A stretch of DNA of 8,965 nucleotides from Bacillota bacterium. Lineage in GTDB: Bacteria; Bacillota; Limnochordia; Darwinibacteriales; Darwinibacteriaceae. The stretch is taken from assembly GCA_012799535.1 (NCBI GenBank), contig JAAZLB010000226.1, forward strand, positions 1-8,965, written 5' to 3'. Made by a program: the position numbers and the translations under genes. A model generated the notes under the pieces. It was given only the letters and a program-made list of their open reading frames with translations, was not told where the DNA came from and made no database searches. Positions 1 through 5,108 of the stretch are shown here, piece by piece; positions within the stretch are counted from its first letter, which is position 1; every line of letters starts with the position of its first letter.

Positions 1-16
1 TGCCACTGGTGGTCAC
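1..16 (-). other. Possible start of a further minus-strand gene, cut by the left edge
   Basis: On the minus strand an AGGGGG ribosome-binding-like sequence (28 to 23) lies 6 nt before a GTG at 16 to 14, and the frame stays open for the five codons left in the window. A promoter with a consensus -10 box lies just upstream. Promoter, leader and start fit together, but five codons cannot identify a product. The same bases also form a short inverted repeat (GGTGGT/ACCACC, 8 to 20), so this could be an untranslated leader instead. Confidence 0.25.
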
Positions 17-40
17 CACCTTCCCCCTAGTATGATCCTT

Positions 41-70
41 ATTATACCTAAAAACCCGTAAGAAAGGCAA
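41..70 (-). promoter_or_regulatory. Candidate sigma-A promoter downstream of the YkvI-family gene
   Basis: The minus strand carries a perfect TATAAT at 46 to 41 and TTGCCT at 70 to 65 (4 of 6 matches to TTGACA), separated by 18 nt. It starts immediately after the stop codon of the YkvI-family gene and points out of the window to the left. I see no terminator hairpin between that stop codon and this promoter, so transcription from upstream may also read through. It would serve an unseen gene to the left. Confidence 0.45.
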
Positions 71-1048
71 CTAAAGGAACCTAATCCGCAAGAGGTTAGC
101 AAGAAGCCATAGACCGCCTAAGCCTAACAGGGGATAAGCCACCCTAATTAGGGTACCAAACCCCACATAAGAAAGGAGTATAGCCCCTACTAGAACCAGC
201 AAACTAACCCATACCCAACTGACTTTACCCTTGATTGTGATTCTAGTCACTAATGCAAGAGCGTTAGCTAGGGTGGTTGTATACATGGCTAACCAAATCA
301 TTAACTTATACACCAAAAGCCCGTTTCGACCAAAATTATAGGCTAAATGCTGGGCTGGCAAAGGATCCGCGAGCTGTTTTGGTGTAAGGGTGCCAAGGGC
401 GAAAAAGAGCAAGGCTAGTAATAAGCCCAAGATGAGATTTCCCAAAAGAGAGACTGCCCATCGCTGTTTGGAGTTTGTCAGGACATGATGGACACTGGCA
501 AGTAGCGCCATAGAGAATCCAAGATTATAAGAAGAGTAAAGGAGCGCAGCCTCCAAACCACGCCAGGAGCCAGTTTCGGGAAGTCCAGGCGGTCTCGTTC
601 TCAATTGACTCAGGGAGATTAAGCCCAAGACAACTACCAGAATTAAGGCCAATGGGCTGCCAATTTCCAACACTGCACGAACTCCCTTCTGTAAAACAAG
701 AAAAACTAATAGCGCCGTGACAAATCTGTAGGGGGCACCAAGGGTTGCGCTACCCGCCAACATTACACTCATGCCAATGAGTAGAAAGAGACTATAAATC
801 CAATCAAAGAAAGGAGCACAGCGACCACCTAGGATAGGAAAAAGATCCTCGTAAGATGTAATCCCCTGGTGGCTGCAAAATTCTAAAACCACCACAACTG
901 TGCTACTCAAAAGAACGAGCGTGAGTAAAGTACCCGCGAAGCCCCCCCAACCATAATGCAGAAAGAACACCACAATCTCCTGCCCTGAAGCGAAACCAGC
1001 TCCAATTACTCCAGCCACATATAAGCCTGCCACCGCCAAAACTTCCAC
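71..1048 (-). CDS. YkvI-family (LeuT-fold-like) integral membrane transporter
   Basis: This is a very hydrophobic protein of 325 residues with about ten predicted membrane helices. The first helix contains GAGFASGQE (about residues 16 to 24), which resembles the unwound first helix of YkvI proteins (COG3949), a family related to sodium-coupled amino-acid and neurotransmitter symporters. The pattern YNLGFSMALLASV (about 174 to 186) also fits. Length is close to the roughly 340 residues usual for the family. The substrate is unknown. An ATG at 1066 would add six residues (MGRGGV) but has no ribosome-binding site before it. AAGGGG (1061 to 1056) lies 7 nt before GTG 1048 and gives the short N-terminus typical of the family, so GTG 1048 is preferred. 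The gene is divergent from yyaC across about 100 bp, and I see no convincing promoter for it there. No link to chromosome segregation is evident. Confidence 0.8.
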   Translation of the reverse strand: MEVLAVAGLYVAGVIGAGFASGQEIVVFFLHYGWGGFAGTLLTLVLLSSTVVVVLEFCSHQGITSYEDLFPILGGRCAPFFDWIYSLFLLIGMSVMLAGSATLGAPYRFVTALLVFLVLQKGVRAVLEIGSPLALILVVVLGLISLSQLRTRPPGLPETGSWRGLEAALLYSSYNLGFSMALLASVHHVLTNSKQRWAVSLLGNLILGLLLALLFFALGTLTPKQLADPLPAQHLAYNFGRNGLLVYKLMIWLAMYTTTLANALALVTRITIKGKVSWVWVSLLVLVGAILLSYVGFGTLIRVAYPLLGLGGLWLLANLLRIRFL

Positions 1049-1096
1049 CACACCACCCCTTCCCATATTTATTCAAACTAAGGCTTTACCATACAT

Positions 1097-1126
1097 GCAT
1101 AGTTTAGGGATAGACGGCATAAAGTA
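1097..1126 (+). promoter_or_regulatory. Candidate sigma-F-type (forespore) promoter of yyaC
   Basis: GCATA (1097 to 1101) is followed after 15 nt by GCATAAAGTA (1117 to 1126). This matches the Bacillus sigma-F pattern GYATA, N15, GGnnAnAnTR at every defined position except the second G of the -10. It lies about 17 nt before the ribosome-binding site of yyaC, a suitable distance. In B. subtilis yyaC belongs to the sigma-F regulon, as I recall. The -10 also contains CATAnnnTA, so recognition by sigma-G, sigma-E or sigma-K cannot be excluded by eye. Confidence 0.42.
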
Positions 1127-1153
1127 ATACAAGTACTACTTTGGAGGTGTACC

Positions 1154-1750
1154 ATGCTTTTAGAAACGGATGTGGTGGGACGAACTCATTGGAATGATCC
1201 TCTTTCCTCGGCCCAGTTAGCAGTGGCTTTAGCTTCTTTGCCCTTAGAGAATAACATCGACATTGTATGTGTGGGAACGGATCGTTCCACTGGTGACTCT
1301 TTAGGTCCCTTTATTGGGTCCGCTTTACAAGCACGGCTAAAGGCTGGTTTACTTCCTCAACAGGTTACCGTTTACGGAACCATCCATGAACCAGTTCATG
1401 CCCTAAATCTTAAAGAAACTGCAGAGAAAATCGGGTCTAAGGGTGGCAAGAGCAGTGTAATCGCCATTGATGCGTGCTTGGGCAGGGTCAAAAACATCGG
1501 ATATATTTCAGTGAAACGAGGTCCCCTCCAGCCGGGAACCGGCGTAAACAAACAACTTCCCTCTATAGGCGATTATCATATTATTGGAGTAGTAAACGTA
1601 GCCGGATTCATGGAGCATGTTGTTTTACAGAACACGAGACTAAGTCTTGTCATCCAGATGGCGGACGTAATTACTGAAGGAATAACCCTATGCCTAGGAA
1701 GTCATTCAACCAAGGTGGAAGTAGCGTTAGGTGCATCCCAGCTCTTTTGA
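1154..1750 (+). CDS. yyaC: Sporulation protein YyaC (GPR-like fold, DUF1256)
   Basis: This 198-residue protein has the usual length of YyaC (about 205 in B. subtilis) and its hallmark motifs: VGTDRSTGDSLGP (40 to 52), YGTIHEPVHALNL (74 to 86), AIDACLG (104 to 110), then PGTGVNKQLPSIGD and GFMEHVVLQNTRLSLV (151 to 166). YyaC resembles GPR, the protease that degrades small acid-soluble spore proteins at germination. By that comparison Asp48 and Asp106 sit in the two acidic motifs equivalent to the GPR active-site region (inference). Its substrate and biochemical role are not established. ATG 1154 follows GGAGGT (1143 to 1148) at 5 nt. It is the only plus-strand gene here and converges on parB, an arrangement common in spore-formers. 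Expression is probably limited to sporulation, given the promoter upstream. There is no signal peptide. Confidence 0.93.
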   Translation: MLLETDVVGRTHWNDPLSSAQLAVALASLPLENNIDIVCVGTDRSTGDSLGPFIGSALQARLKAGLLPQQVTVYGTIHEPVHALNLKETAEKIGSKGGKSSVIAIDACLGRVKNIGYISVKRGPLQPGTGVNKQLPSIGDYHIIGVVNVAGFMEHVVLQNTRLSLVIQMADVITEGITLCLGSHSTKVEVALGASQLF

Positions 1751-1754
1751 TCAA

Positions 1755-1788
1755 AAAGGGGAGTGTTCCACGTGGAACATTCCCCTTT
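1755..1788. terminator. Bidirectional hairpin terminator between yyaC and parB, built around parS
   Basis: Arms 1755 to 1771 and 1772 to 1788 pair over 17 positions with one interruption (1763/1780), which is a G·U in the plus-strand RNA and an A·C in the minus-strand RNA. The outer part is AAAGGGGA/TCCCCTTT and the inner part is the parS palindrome. Minus-strand transcripts (parB) end with a run of five U after the GC-rich base, a classic intrinsic terminator. The plus-strand (yyaC) side has only UUU followed by AC and is weaker. The parB stop codon overlaps the base of the stem, and the yyaC stop is 4 nt from it. Confidence 0.8.
1764..1779. other. parS site 1 (ParB-binding centromere), intergenic
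   Basis: This is the perfect 16-bp palindrome TGTTCCACGTGGAACA, a fully symmetric version of the Bacillus parS consensus TGTTCCACGTGAAACA. ParB loads onto DNA at such sites as a CTP-dependent sliding clamp and recruits SMC/condensin near the origin. It fills most of the 36 bp between the stop codons of yyaC and parB. Confidence 0.92.
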
Positions 1789-2626
1789 ACAGTGCTCTAA
1801 ATAACTCTAACAATCTCTCGAGTTCCTCATCGGAATAGTACTCAATAGATATTTTTCCTGCCCCCTGTTTGTAACTCACTGAGACTTTGGTACCTAGCTG
1901 TCGCTGCAAGTTTTCCTCCAGCTCAACTAATTCTGGACTTTTCACCTTAAATGTTCCACGTGGAACATTTTTTGGTTTCTTCACTAGCCCCTCTAATTCC
2001 CGGACACTAAGATCCTCCTTAACTACCCTTTTGGCCAGTTGGGTTCTACGCCTTTGGTTACTTACACCTAGAAGGACCTTCGCATGGCCTAAAGACAAAG
2101 AGCCTTGTTCTACTAAACTCCGCTCCTCTTGACCAAGATTGAGCAAGCGCAAGGTGTTCGCCACAGAAGAACGCTTTTTTCCTACCGACTCTGCTACTTG
2201 ACTCTGGGTAAATCCAAATTCTTTCATCAAGCGTTGGTAACCTTCAGCCTCTTCAATGGGATTAAGGTTTTCCCTCTGCAAGTTCTCAATCAGGGCAACT
2301 TGCATCATCTCCAGATCCCCATAATCTCGCAAAATTGCTGGTACCTTTATAAGCCCAGCTAGCTCACTAGCCCGTACGCGCCGCTCCCCTGCTACAATTT
2401 GATATCCTTCCCCTTGGGGTCGCAGGATTACTGGCTCTAATAAACCAAAATCCTTAATAGACTGGGCCAACTCCTCCAATCTCTCTTGGTCAAACTGCTG
2501 TCTAGGCTGGTAAGGATTGGGCTGAATTAACTTAATGGCAATTTGTTGAATCTCCCCTTGTTCCTCAGAAGTCTCCACTTCTGGTATCAAGGCACGCAAA
2601 CCCTTTCCTAGTCTTTGTGTACTCAT
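1787..2626 (-). CDS. parB: Chromosome-partitioning protein ParB (Spo0J)
   Basis: This 279-residue ParB CTPase loads at parS, spreads along origin DNA and works with ParA and SMC. In Bacillus, Spo0J also influences sporulation entry through Soj. Residues 4 to 15 (QRLGKGLRALIP) match the basic N-terminal peptide that stimulates ParA ATPase. The CTP-binding motifs GERRVRA (80 to 86) and ENLQREN (114 to 120) follow. The helix-turn-helix region spans about 139 to 162. Residues at the four positions that separate ParB from Noc are R152, T158, N163 and G180, the ParB type. A linker containing NVPRGTF (220 to 226) is encoded by parS site 2, and a C-terminal dimerisation domain ends the protein. ATG 2626 overlaps the parA stop as ATGA, with AGGAGG (2642 to 2637) 10 nt upstream, which indicates translational coupling. 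It is last in noc–parA–parB and ends at a hairpin terminator. Confidence 0.97.
   Translation of the reverse strand: MSTQRLGKGLRALIPEVETSEEQGEIQQIAIKLIQPNPYQPRQQFDQERLEELAQSIKDFGLLEPVILRPQGEGYQIVAGERRVRASELAGLIKVPAILRDYGDLEMMQVALIENLQRENLNPIEEAEGYQRLMKEFGFTQSQVAESVGKKRSSVANTLRLLNLGQEERSLVEQGSLSLGHAKVLLGVSNQRRRTQLAKRVVKEDLSVRELEGLVKKPKNVPRGTFKVKSPELVELEENLQRQLGTKVSVSYKQGAGKISIEYYSDEELERLLELFRAL
1952..1967. other. parS site 2, inside the parB coding sequence
   Basis: This is a second exact TGTTCCACGTGGAACA, extended by three matching bases on each side to a perfect 22-bp palindrome (1949 to 1970). It encodes residues NVPRGTF in the linker before the ParB dimerisation domain. B. subtilis also carries a parS within spo0J. 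The two sites in this window are 188 bp apart, close enough to act as one loading cluster. Confidence 0.95.
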
Positions 2627-3387
2627 GAATTCAAAACCTCCTGAGCCAAACTTTCGTAGGCCTCCGCTCCCTTAGATTTGGGATCATAAAGAGCGATGGG
2701 TTGACCGAAGCTTGGAGCTTCCCCCAAGCGCACATTCCGGGGAATAATGGACTTATAAACCCGTACTGTGTTTTGGAAATAGGTTTGTACATCTTCTATG
2801 ACCTGTTGGGAAAGGTTCGTGCGCACATCAAACATGGTCATTACTACACCTTCCCACTCTAGATCCGGATTAAGATGTTCCTGAACCATGGCTATTGTGC
2901 TCACTAGTTGACTGAGTCCCTCCAGGGCGTAATACTCACATTGGATAGGTACTAACACGGAATTTGATGCGGTTAACCCATTAACGGTAAGTAACCCCAA
3001 AGAAGGTGGTGCATCAATAAGAACATAATCATAACGATCACCAATCGGTTCTAAAGCCTTTTTAAGCCGAAACTCCCGGTTAATGGTGGAAACCAGTTCA
3101 ATCTCAGCCCCTGCGAGATCAATGCTGGCGGGTGCAACTTCAAATCCTTCGATCGCGGTGGGCTCAATAATCCGCTCAATTTTTTCCCCTTCAATCAGCA
3201 CGGAATACATGCACTTCCGTACCTTACCCTTGTCTACCCCAACCCCACTTGAGGCATTGCCTTGGGGATCAATATCGAGCAAAAGAACCCTTTTACCAGC
3301 TAGTGCCAGGTAGGCACCGAGATTTACAGCGGTAGTACTTTTACCCACGCCGCCTTTTTGGTTAATGATCGCGATCACCCTAGCCAT
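2623..3387 (-). CDS. parA: Chromosome-partitioning ATPase ParA (Soj)
   Basis: This 254-residue ParA/MinD-type ATPase has the usual Soj length. The deviant Walker A motif is KGGVGKST (11 to 18) with the signature lysine near its start. The Walker A' region is LLLDIDPQGN (35 to 44) and the Walker B region is VLIDAPPSLG (122 to 131). The conserved stretch RNVRLGEAPSFGQP (217 to 230) lies in the region implicated in non-specific DNA binding. It has no N-terminal helix-turn-helix, so it is a chromosomal rather than plasmid type Ia ParA. ATP-bound dimers bind the nucleoid and are released by ParB; in Bacillus, Soj also controls DnaA. ATG 3387 overlaps the end of noc by 8 bp, with a purine-rich GGGGGAAAGG just upstream. 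The TGA stop overlaps the parB start as ATGA, so noc, parA and parB are probably translated as a coupled set. Confidence 0.97.
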   Translation of the reverse strand: MARVIAIINQKGGVGKSTTAVNLGAYLALAGKRVLLLDIDPQGNASSGVGVDKGKVRKCMYSVLIEGEKIERIIEPTAIEGFEVAPASIDLAGAEIELVSTINREFRLKKALEPIGDRYDYVLIDAPPSLGLLTVNGLTASNSVLVPIQCEYYALEGLSQLVSTIAMVQEHLNPDLEWEGVVMTMFDVRTNLSQQVIEDVQTYFQNTVRVYKSIIPRNVRLGEAPSFGQPIALYDPKSKGAEAYESLAQEVLNS

Positions 3388-4261
3388 TGCCTTTCCCCCC
3401 TTGTGGTTTTTTCACAATCACGTTAATCTCGTAGACTTCGTCGTCCTCTCGTTCTTGAACTTCCACATCTAGACCACTAGACTCTAAGGTTGTAGTTAGT
3501 TCCCGGAGACTATTTGAAAAGAGGCGCAAATCCTTCAAGATCAACTTTCTACGTCCCTTGCTTTTGGCCGGTTCTTCTTTAGATTTGCCCTGTTCTGGCA
3601 AATACGCATTGACCAACTCTTCAGTTTGCTTAACGTTCAAGCTCCCCTTAATTACCTGCTCAAGAACTTGAAGTTGGTCCTCTTCATTCTGTAAACGAAG
3701 TAAGGCCCGACCATGTCTTTCGCTTAACATTTCCTGGGAAATAATTTCACGAACAGACTGTGGTAATTTAAGTAGTCGTAGCTTATTGGCTACGTTCGCT
3801 TGGCTGATCCCCAAACGCTGGGCTAACTCTTCCTGGGTGAGCTCAAACTCCTGAATCAAACGCTCGTAACCTTCCGCCACTTCAAACACATGGAGGTCTG
3901 CCCTTTGCAGGTTTTCGATCAAAGCCATTTCCGCTACTTCTTTATCATCTACGTCTTTTACAATTGCGGGAATAACCTCCCAGCCCAAGGATTTACAGGC
4001 TCTTAGGCGACGCTCCCCAACAATCACTTCATAACCGATAGCAGCTCGGCGCACCAAGATAGGTTGAAGTAAGCCGTGAATCTCAATTGACTCAGCAAGC
4101 TCCGCTAGGGAACCTTCCTCAAATTCTTGTCGGGGCTGATACTTGCCCGCACTAATTAGATGAACGGGGATTCCCTGTACTTCTTCAGCCCAACTTTCCC
4201 CTAACTCCTCTTTACTTACTTCTGCCCTTTTACGATTTAAGAGAACATCTGTCAATTTCAT
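3380..4261 (-). CDS. noc: Nucleoid occlusion protein Noc (ParB paralogue)
   Basis: This 293-residue ParB-family protein sits between rsmG and parA, the position of noc in Bacillus. From ATG 4261, the ParB-like domain has GERRLRA (82 to 88) and ENLQR (116 to 120), a helix-turn-helix (about 141 to 165), then SLNVKQTEELV (207 to 217), which is typical of Noc. At the four positions that switch specificity it has Q154, K160, K165 and R182, the Noc set (Q-K-K-R) and unlike the ParB downstream. It should therefore bind Noc sites (consensus TATTTCCCGGGAAATA) rather than parS. Noc binds DNA and membrane and blocks FtsZ assembly over the nucleoid. The N-terminus MKLTDVLLNRKR could form a basic amphipathic helix for membrane binding (inference). 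GTG 4270 would add three residues, but it lies inside the ribosome-binding site for ATG 4261. It is first in an operon with parA and parB. Confidence 0.9.
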   Translation of the reverse strand: MKLTDVLLNRKRAEVSKEELGESWAEEVQGIPVHLISAGKYQPRQEFEEGSLAELAESIEIHGLLQPILVRRAAIGYEVIVGERRLRACKSLGWEVIPAIVKDVDDKEVAEMALIENLQRADLHVFEVAEGYERLIQEFELTQEELAQRLGISQANVANKLRLLKLPQSVREIISQEMLSERHGRALLRLQNEEDQLQVLEQVIKGSLNVKQTEELVNAYLPEQGKSKEEPAKSKGRRKLILKDLRLFSNSLRELTTTLESSGLDVEVQEREDDEVYEINVIVKKPQGGKGNG

Positions 4262-4266
4262 CTTGC

Positions 4267-4273
4267 TCACCTC
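4267..4273 (-). promoter_or_regulatory. Ribosome-binding site that decides the noc start
   Basis: GAGGTGA on the minus strand (4273 to 4267) lies 5 nt before ATG 4261. An alternative in-frame GTG (4270 to 4268) is embedded in this same sequence and has no good ribosome-binding site of its own. This favours ATG 4261 and an N-terminus beginning MKLTDVL. Confidence 0.65.
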
Positions 4274-4290
4274 ACTACCGCATGGATACT

Positions 4291-4319
4291 TTATTCTGTA
4301 TGCTTCCCCGAGTTCCTTC
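4291..4319 (-). promoter_or_regulatory. Candidate sigma-H-type promoter of noc–parA–parB
   Basis: On the minus strand GAAGGAACT (4319 to 4311) and ACAGAATAA (4299 to 4291) are separated by 11 nt. They match the Bacillus sigma-H pattern RnAGGAwWW, N11-12, RnnGAATww at all but one defined position. The best sigma-A reading of the same bases (CAGAAT with GGAAGG) is poor. The site lies just after the rsmG terminator and about 18 nt before the noc ribosome-binding site. The inferred role is transition-state or early-sporulation expression of the segregation genes. Confidence 0.45.
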
Positions 4320-4337
4320 CTCTATTTGGGCACACAC

Positions 4338-4371
4338 AAAAAGAGTGCCTAGGTAAAACCGTCAGCACTCT
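4338..4371 (-). terminator. Intrinsic terminator after rsmG
   Basis: On the minus strand AGAGTGC (4371 to 4365) pairs with GCACTCT (4348 to 4342), with a small inner GGT/ACC stem around a T-rich loop. A run of five T (4342 to 4338) begins within the last base pair of the stem. It starts about 5 bp after the rsmG stop codon and separates the mnmE–mnmG–rsmG unit from noc–parA–parB. Confidence 0.82.
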
Positions 4372-4376
4372 CCTTC

Positions 4377-5108
4377 TTAGAGTAAAGGTCGTTTACTGGG
4401 CAAACCTGCTCGCCGAGGATAAACCGACGGTGTTGCCCCTATCTTTCGAAACACTAACAGGGTCCTTTCTCCCATAGACAATGGTAACTCTAAATCGAAT
4501 GTTTGTTCTAGCTCCATGTTCAACTTCTTCAGGGCTACCCCGCTTGCGGTCAGCTCTTGTCCAGCCTCGCCAGCCTTAAAGGCAACAAATTGCCCCCCTA
4601 CCTTGACCAAGGGGCTACATAATTCCAAAAGCACCGGTAAGTTGGCTACCGCCCGACTCACTACCAAATCATAACTTTCCCGATGTTTTGCATCTTGCCC
4701 CACATCTTCCGCCCGGGCATGGAGTGTAACAACATTGTCTAACCCAAGTTTTTGGGATGCTTCGTCCAGGAAATTCAAACGCTTTCTAAGAGAATCTAGT
4801 AAAACTATTGACCACTGGGGTCGAGAAATTGCCAGAGGTATCCCAGGAAAACCTGCCCCTGTGCCTACATCAAGAACATTTAGTTCGGTAGGTAATTGCA
4901 AAAGCAGAAGACTTAGACTATCCAAAAAGTTCTTTACTGCCATTTCTGTAGGCTCTACAATACGAGTTAAATTGAGTCCCTGATTGACCTCAATAATTTC
5001 TAAGGAAAATTGTCCCATTGCAGCAAGTGTCTTAGCATCACAGGGAAGATTCCAAGCCTTCAACCCATCCCTTAAAGTAGTCTCAAATATGCCTAAATCA
5101 AAACTCAT
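4377..5108 (-). CDS. rsmG: 16S rRNA (guanine-N7)-methyltransferase RsmG (GidB)
   Basis: This 243-residue protein, close to the usual 239, is a SAM-dependent methyltransferase that forms m7G at G527 (E. coli numbering) in the 530 loop of 16S rRNA. The SAM-binding motif [16 protein letters not shown] spans 78 to 93. D105 starts the DSLRKR segment (105 to 110), RAED lies at 132 to 135 and SRAVA at 151 to 155. The C-terminus carries the conserved [13 protein letters not shown] (230 to 242). ATG 5108 overlaps the mnmG stop as ATGA, and GGAGGG (5121 to 5116) stands 7 nt upstream, so translation is probably coupled to mnmG. It ends the mnmE–mnmG–rsmG unit. In many bacteria loss of RsmG gives low-level streptomycin resistance. 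Nothing is missing or unusual here. Confidence 0.97.
   Translation of the reverse strand: MSFDLGIFETTLRDGLKAWNLPCDAKTLAAMGQFSLEIIEVNQGLNLTRIVEPTEMAVKNFLDSLSLLLLQLPTELNVLDVGTGAGFPGIPLAISRPQWSIVLLDSLRKRLNFLDEASQKLGLDNVVTLHARAEDVGQDAKHRESYDLVVSRAVANLPVLLELCSPLVKVGGQFVAFKAGEAGQELTASGVALKKLNMELEQTFDLELPLSMGERTLLVFRKIGATPSVYPRRAGLPSKRPLL

Noticed and set aside
8..27. T-box riboswitch-like GGTGG motif at the left edge
   Set aside because: The expected T-box core (TGGTACCGCG type) is absent. The bases read GGTGGTGACCACC, a simple inverted repeat, and no specifier stem can be seen.
305..313. DnaA-box-like TTATACACC
   Set aside because: It is a single imperfect match inside a coding region, without clustering or an AT-rich unwinding element. 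oriC is expected beyond the right edge.
1121..1142. Inverted repeat AAAGTA/TACTTT before the yyaC ribosome-binding site
   Set aside because: It has only six AT-rich pairs around a 10-nt loop and does not cover the ribosome-binding site. It is likely to arise by chance.
1474..1677. Second plus-strand frame inside yyaC
   Set aside because: It overlaps conserved yyaC motifs in another frame and its product looks like an out-of-frame read with no recognisable domain.
1887..2132. Open plus-strand frame opposite parB
   Set aside because: It lies wholly antisense to a clear parB, resembles no known family and has no ribosome-binding site of note. The same holds for the other plus-strand frames opposite parA, rsmG, mnmG and mnmE.
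4710..4720. CCCGGG core suggesting a Noc-binding site
   Set aside because: The flanks do not match TTT/AAA of the consensus and it lies within the conserved rsmG coding sequence.
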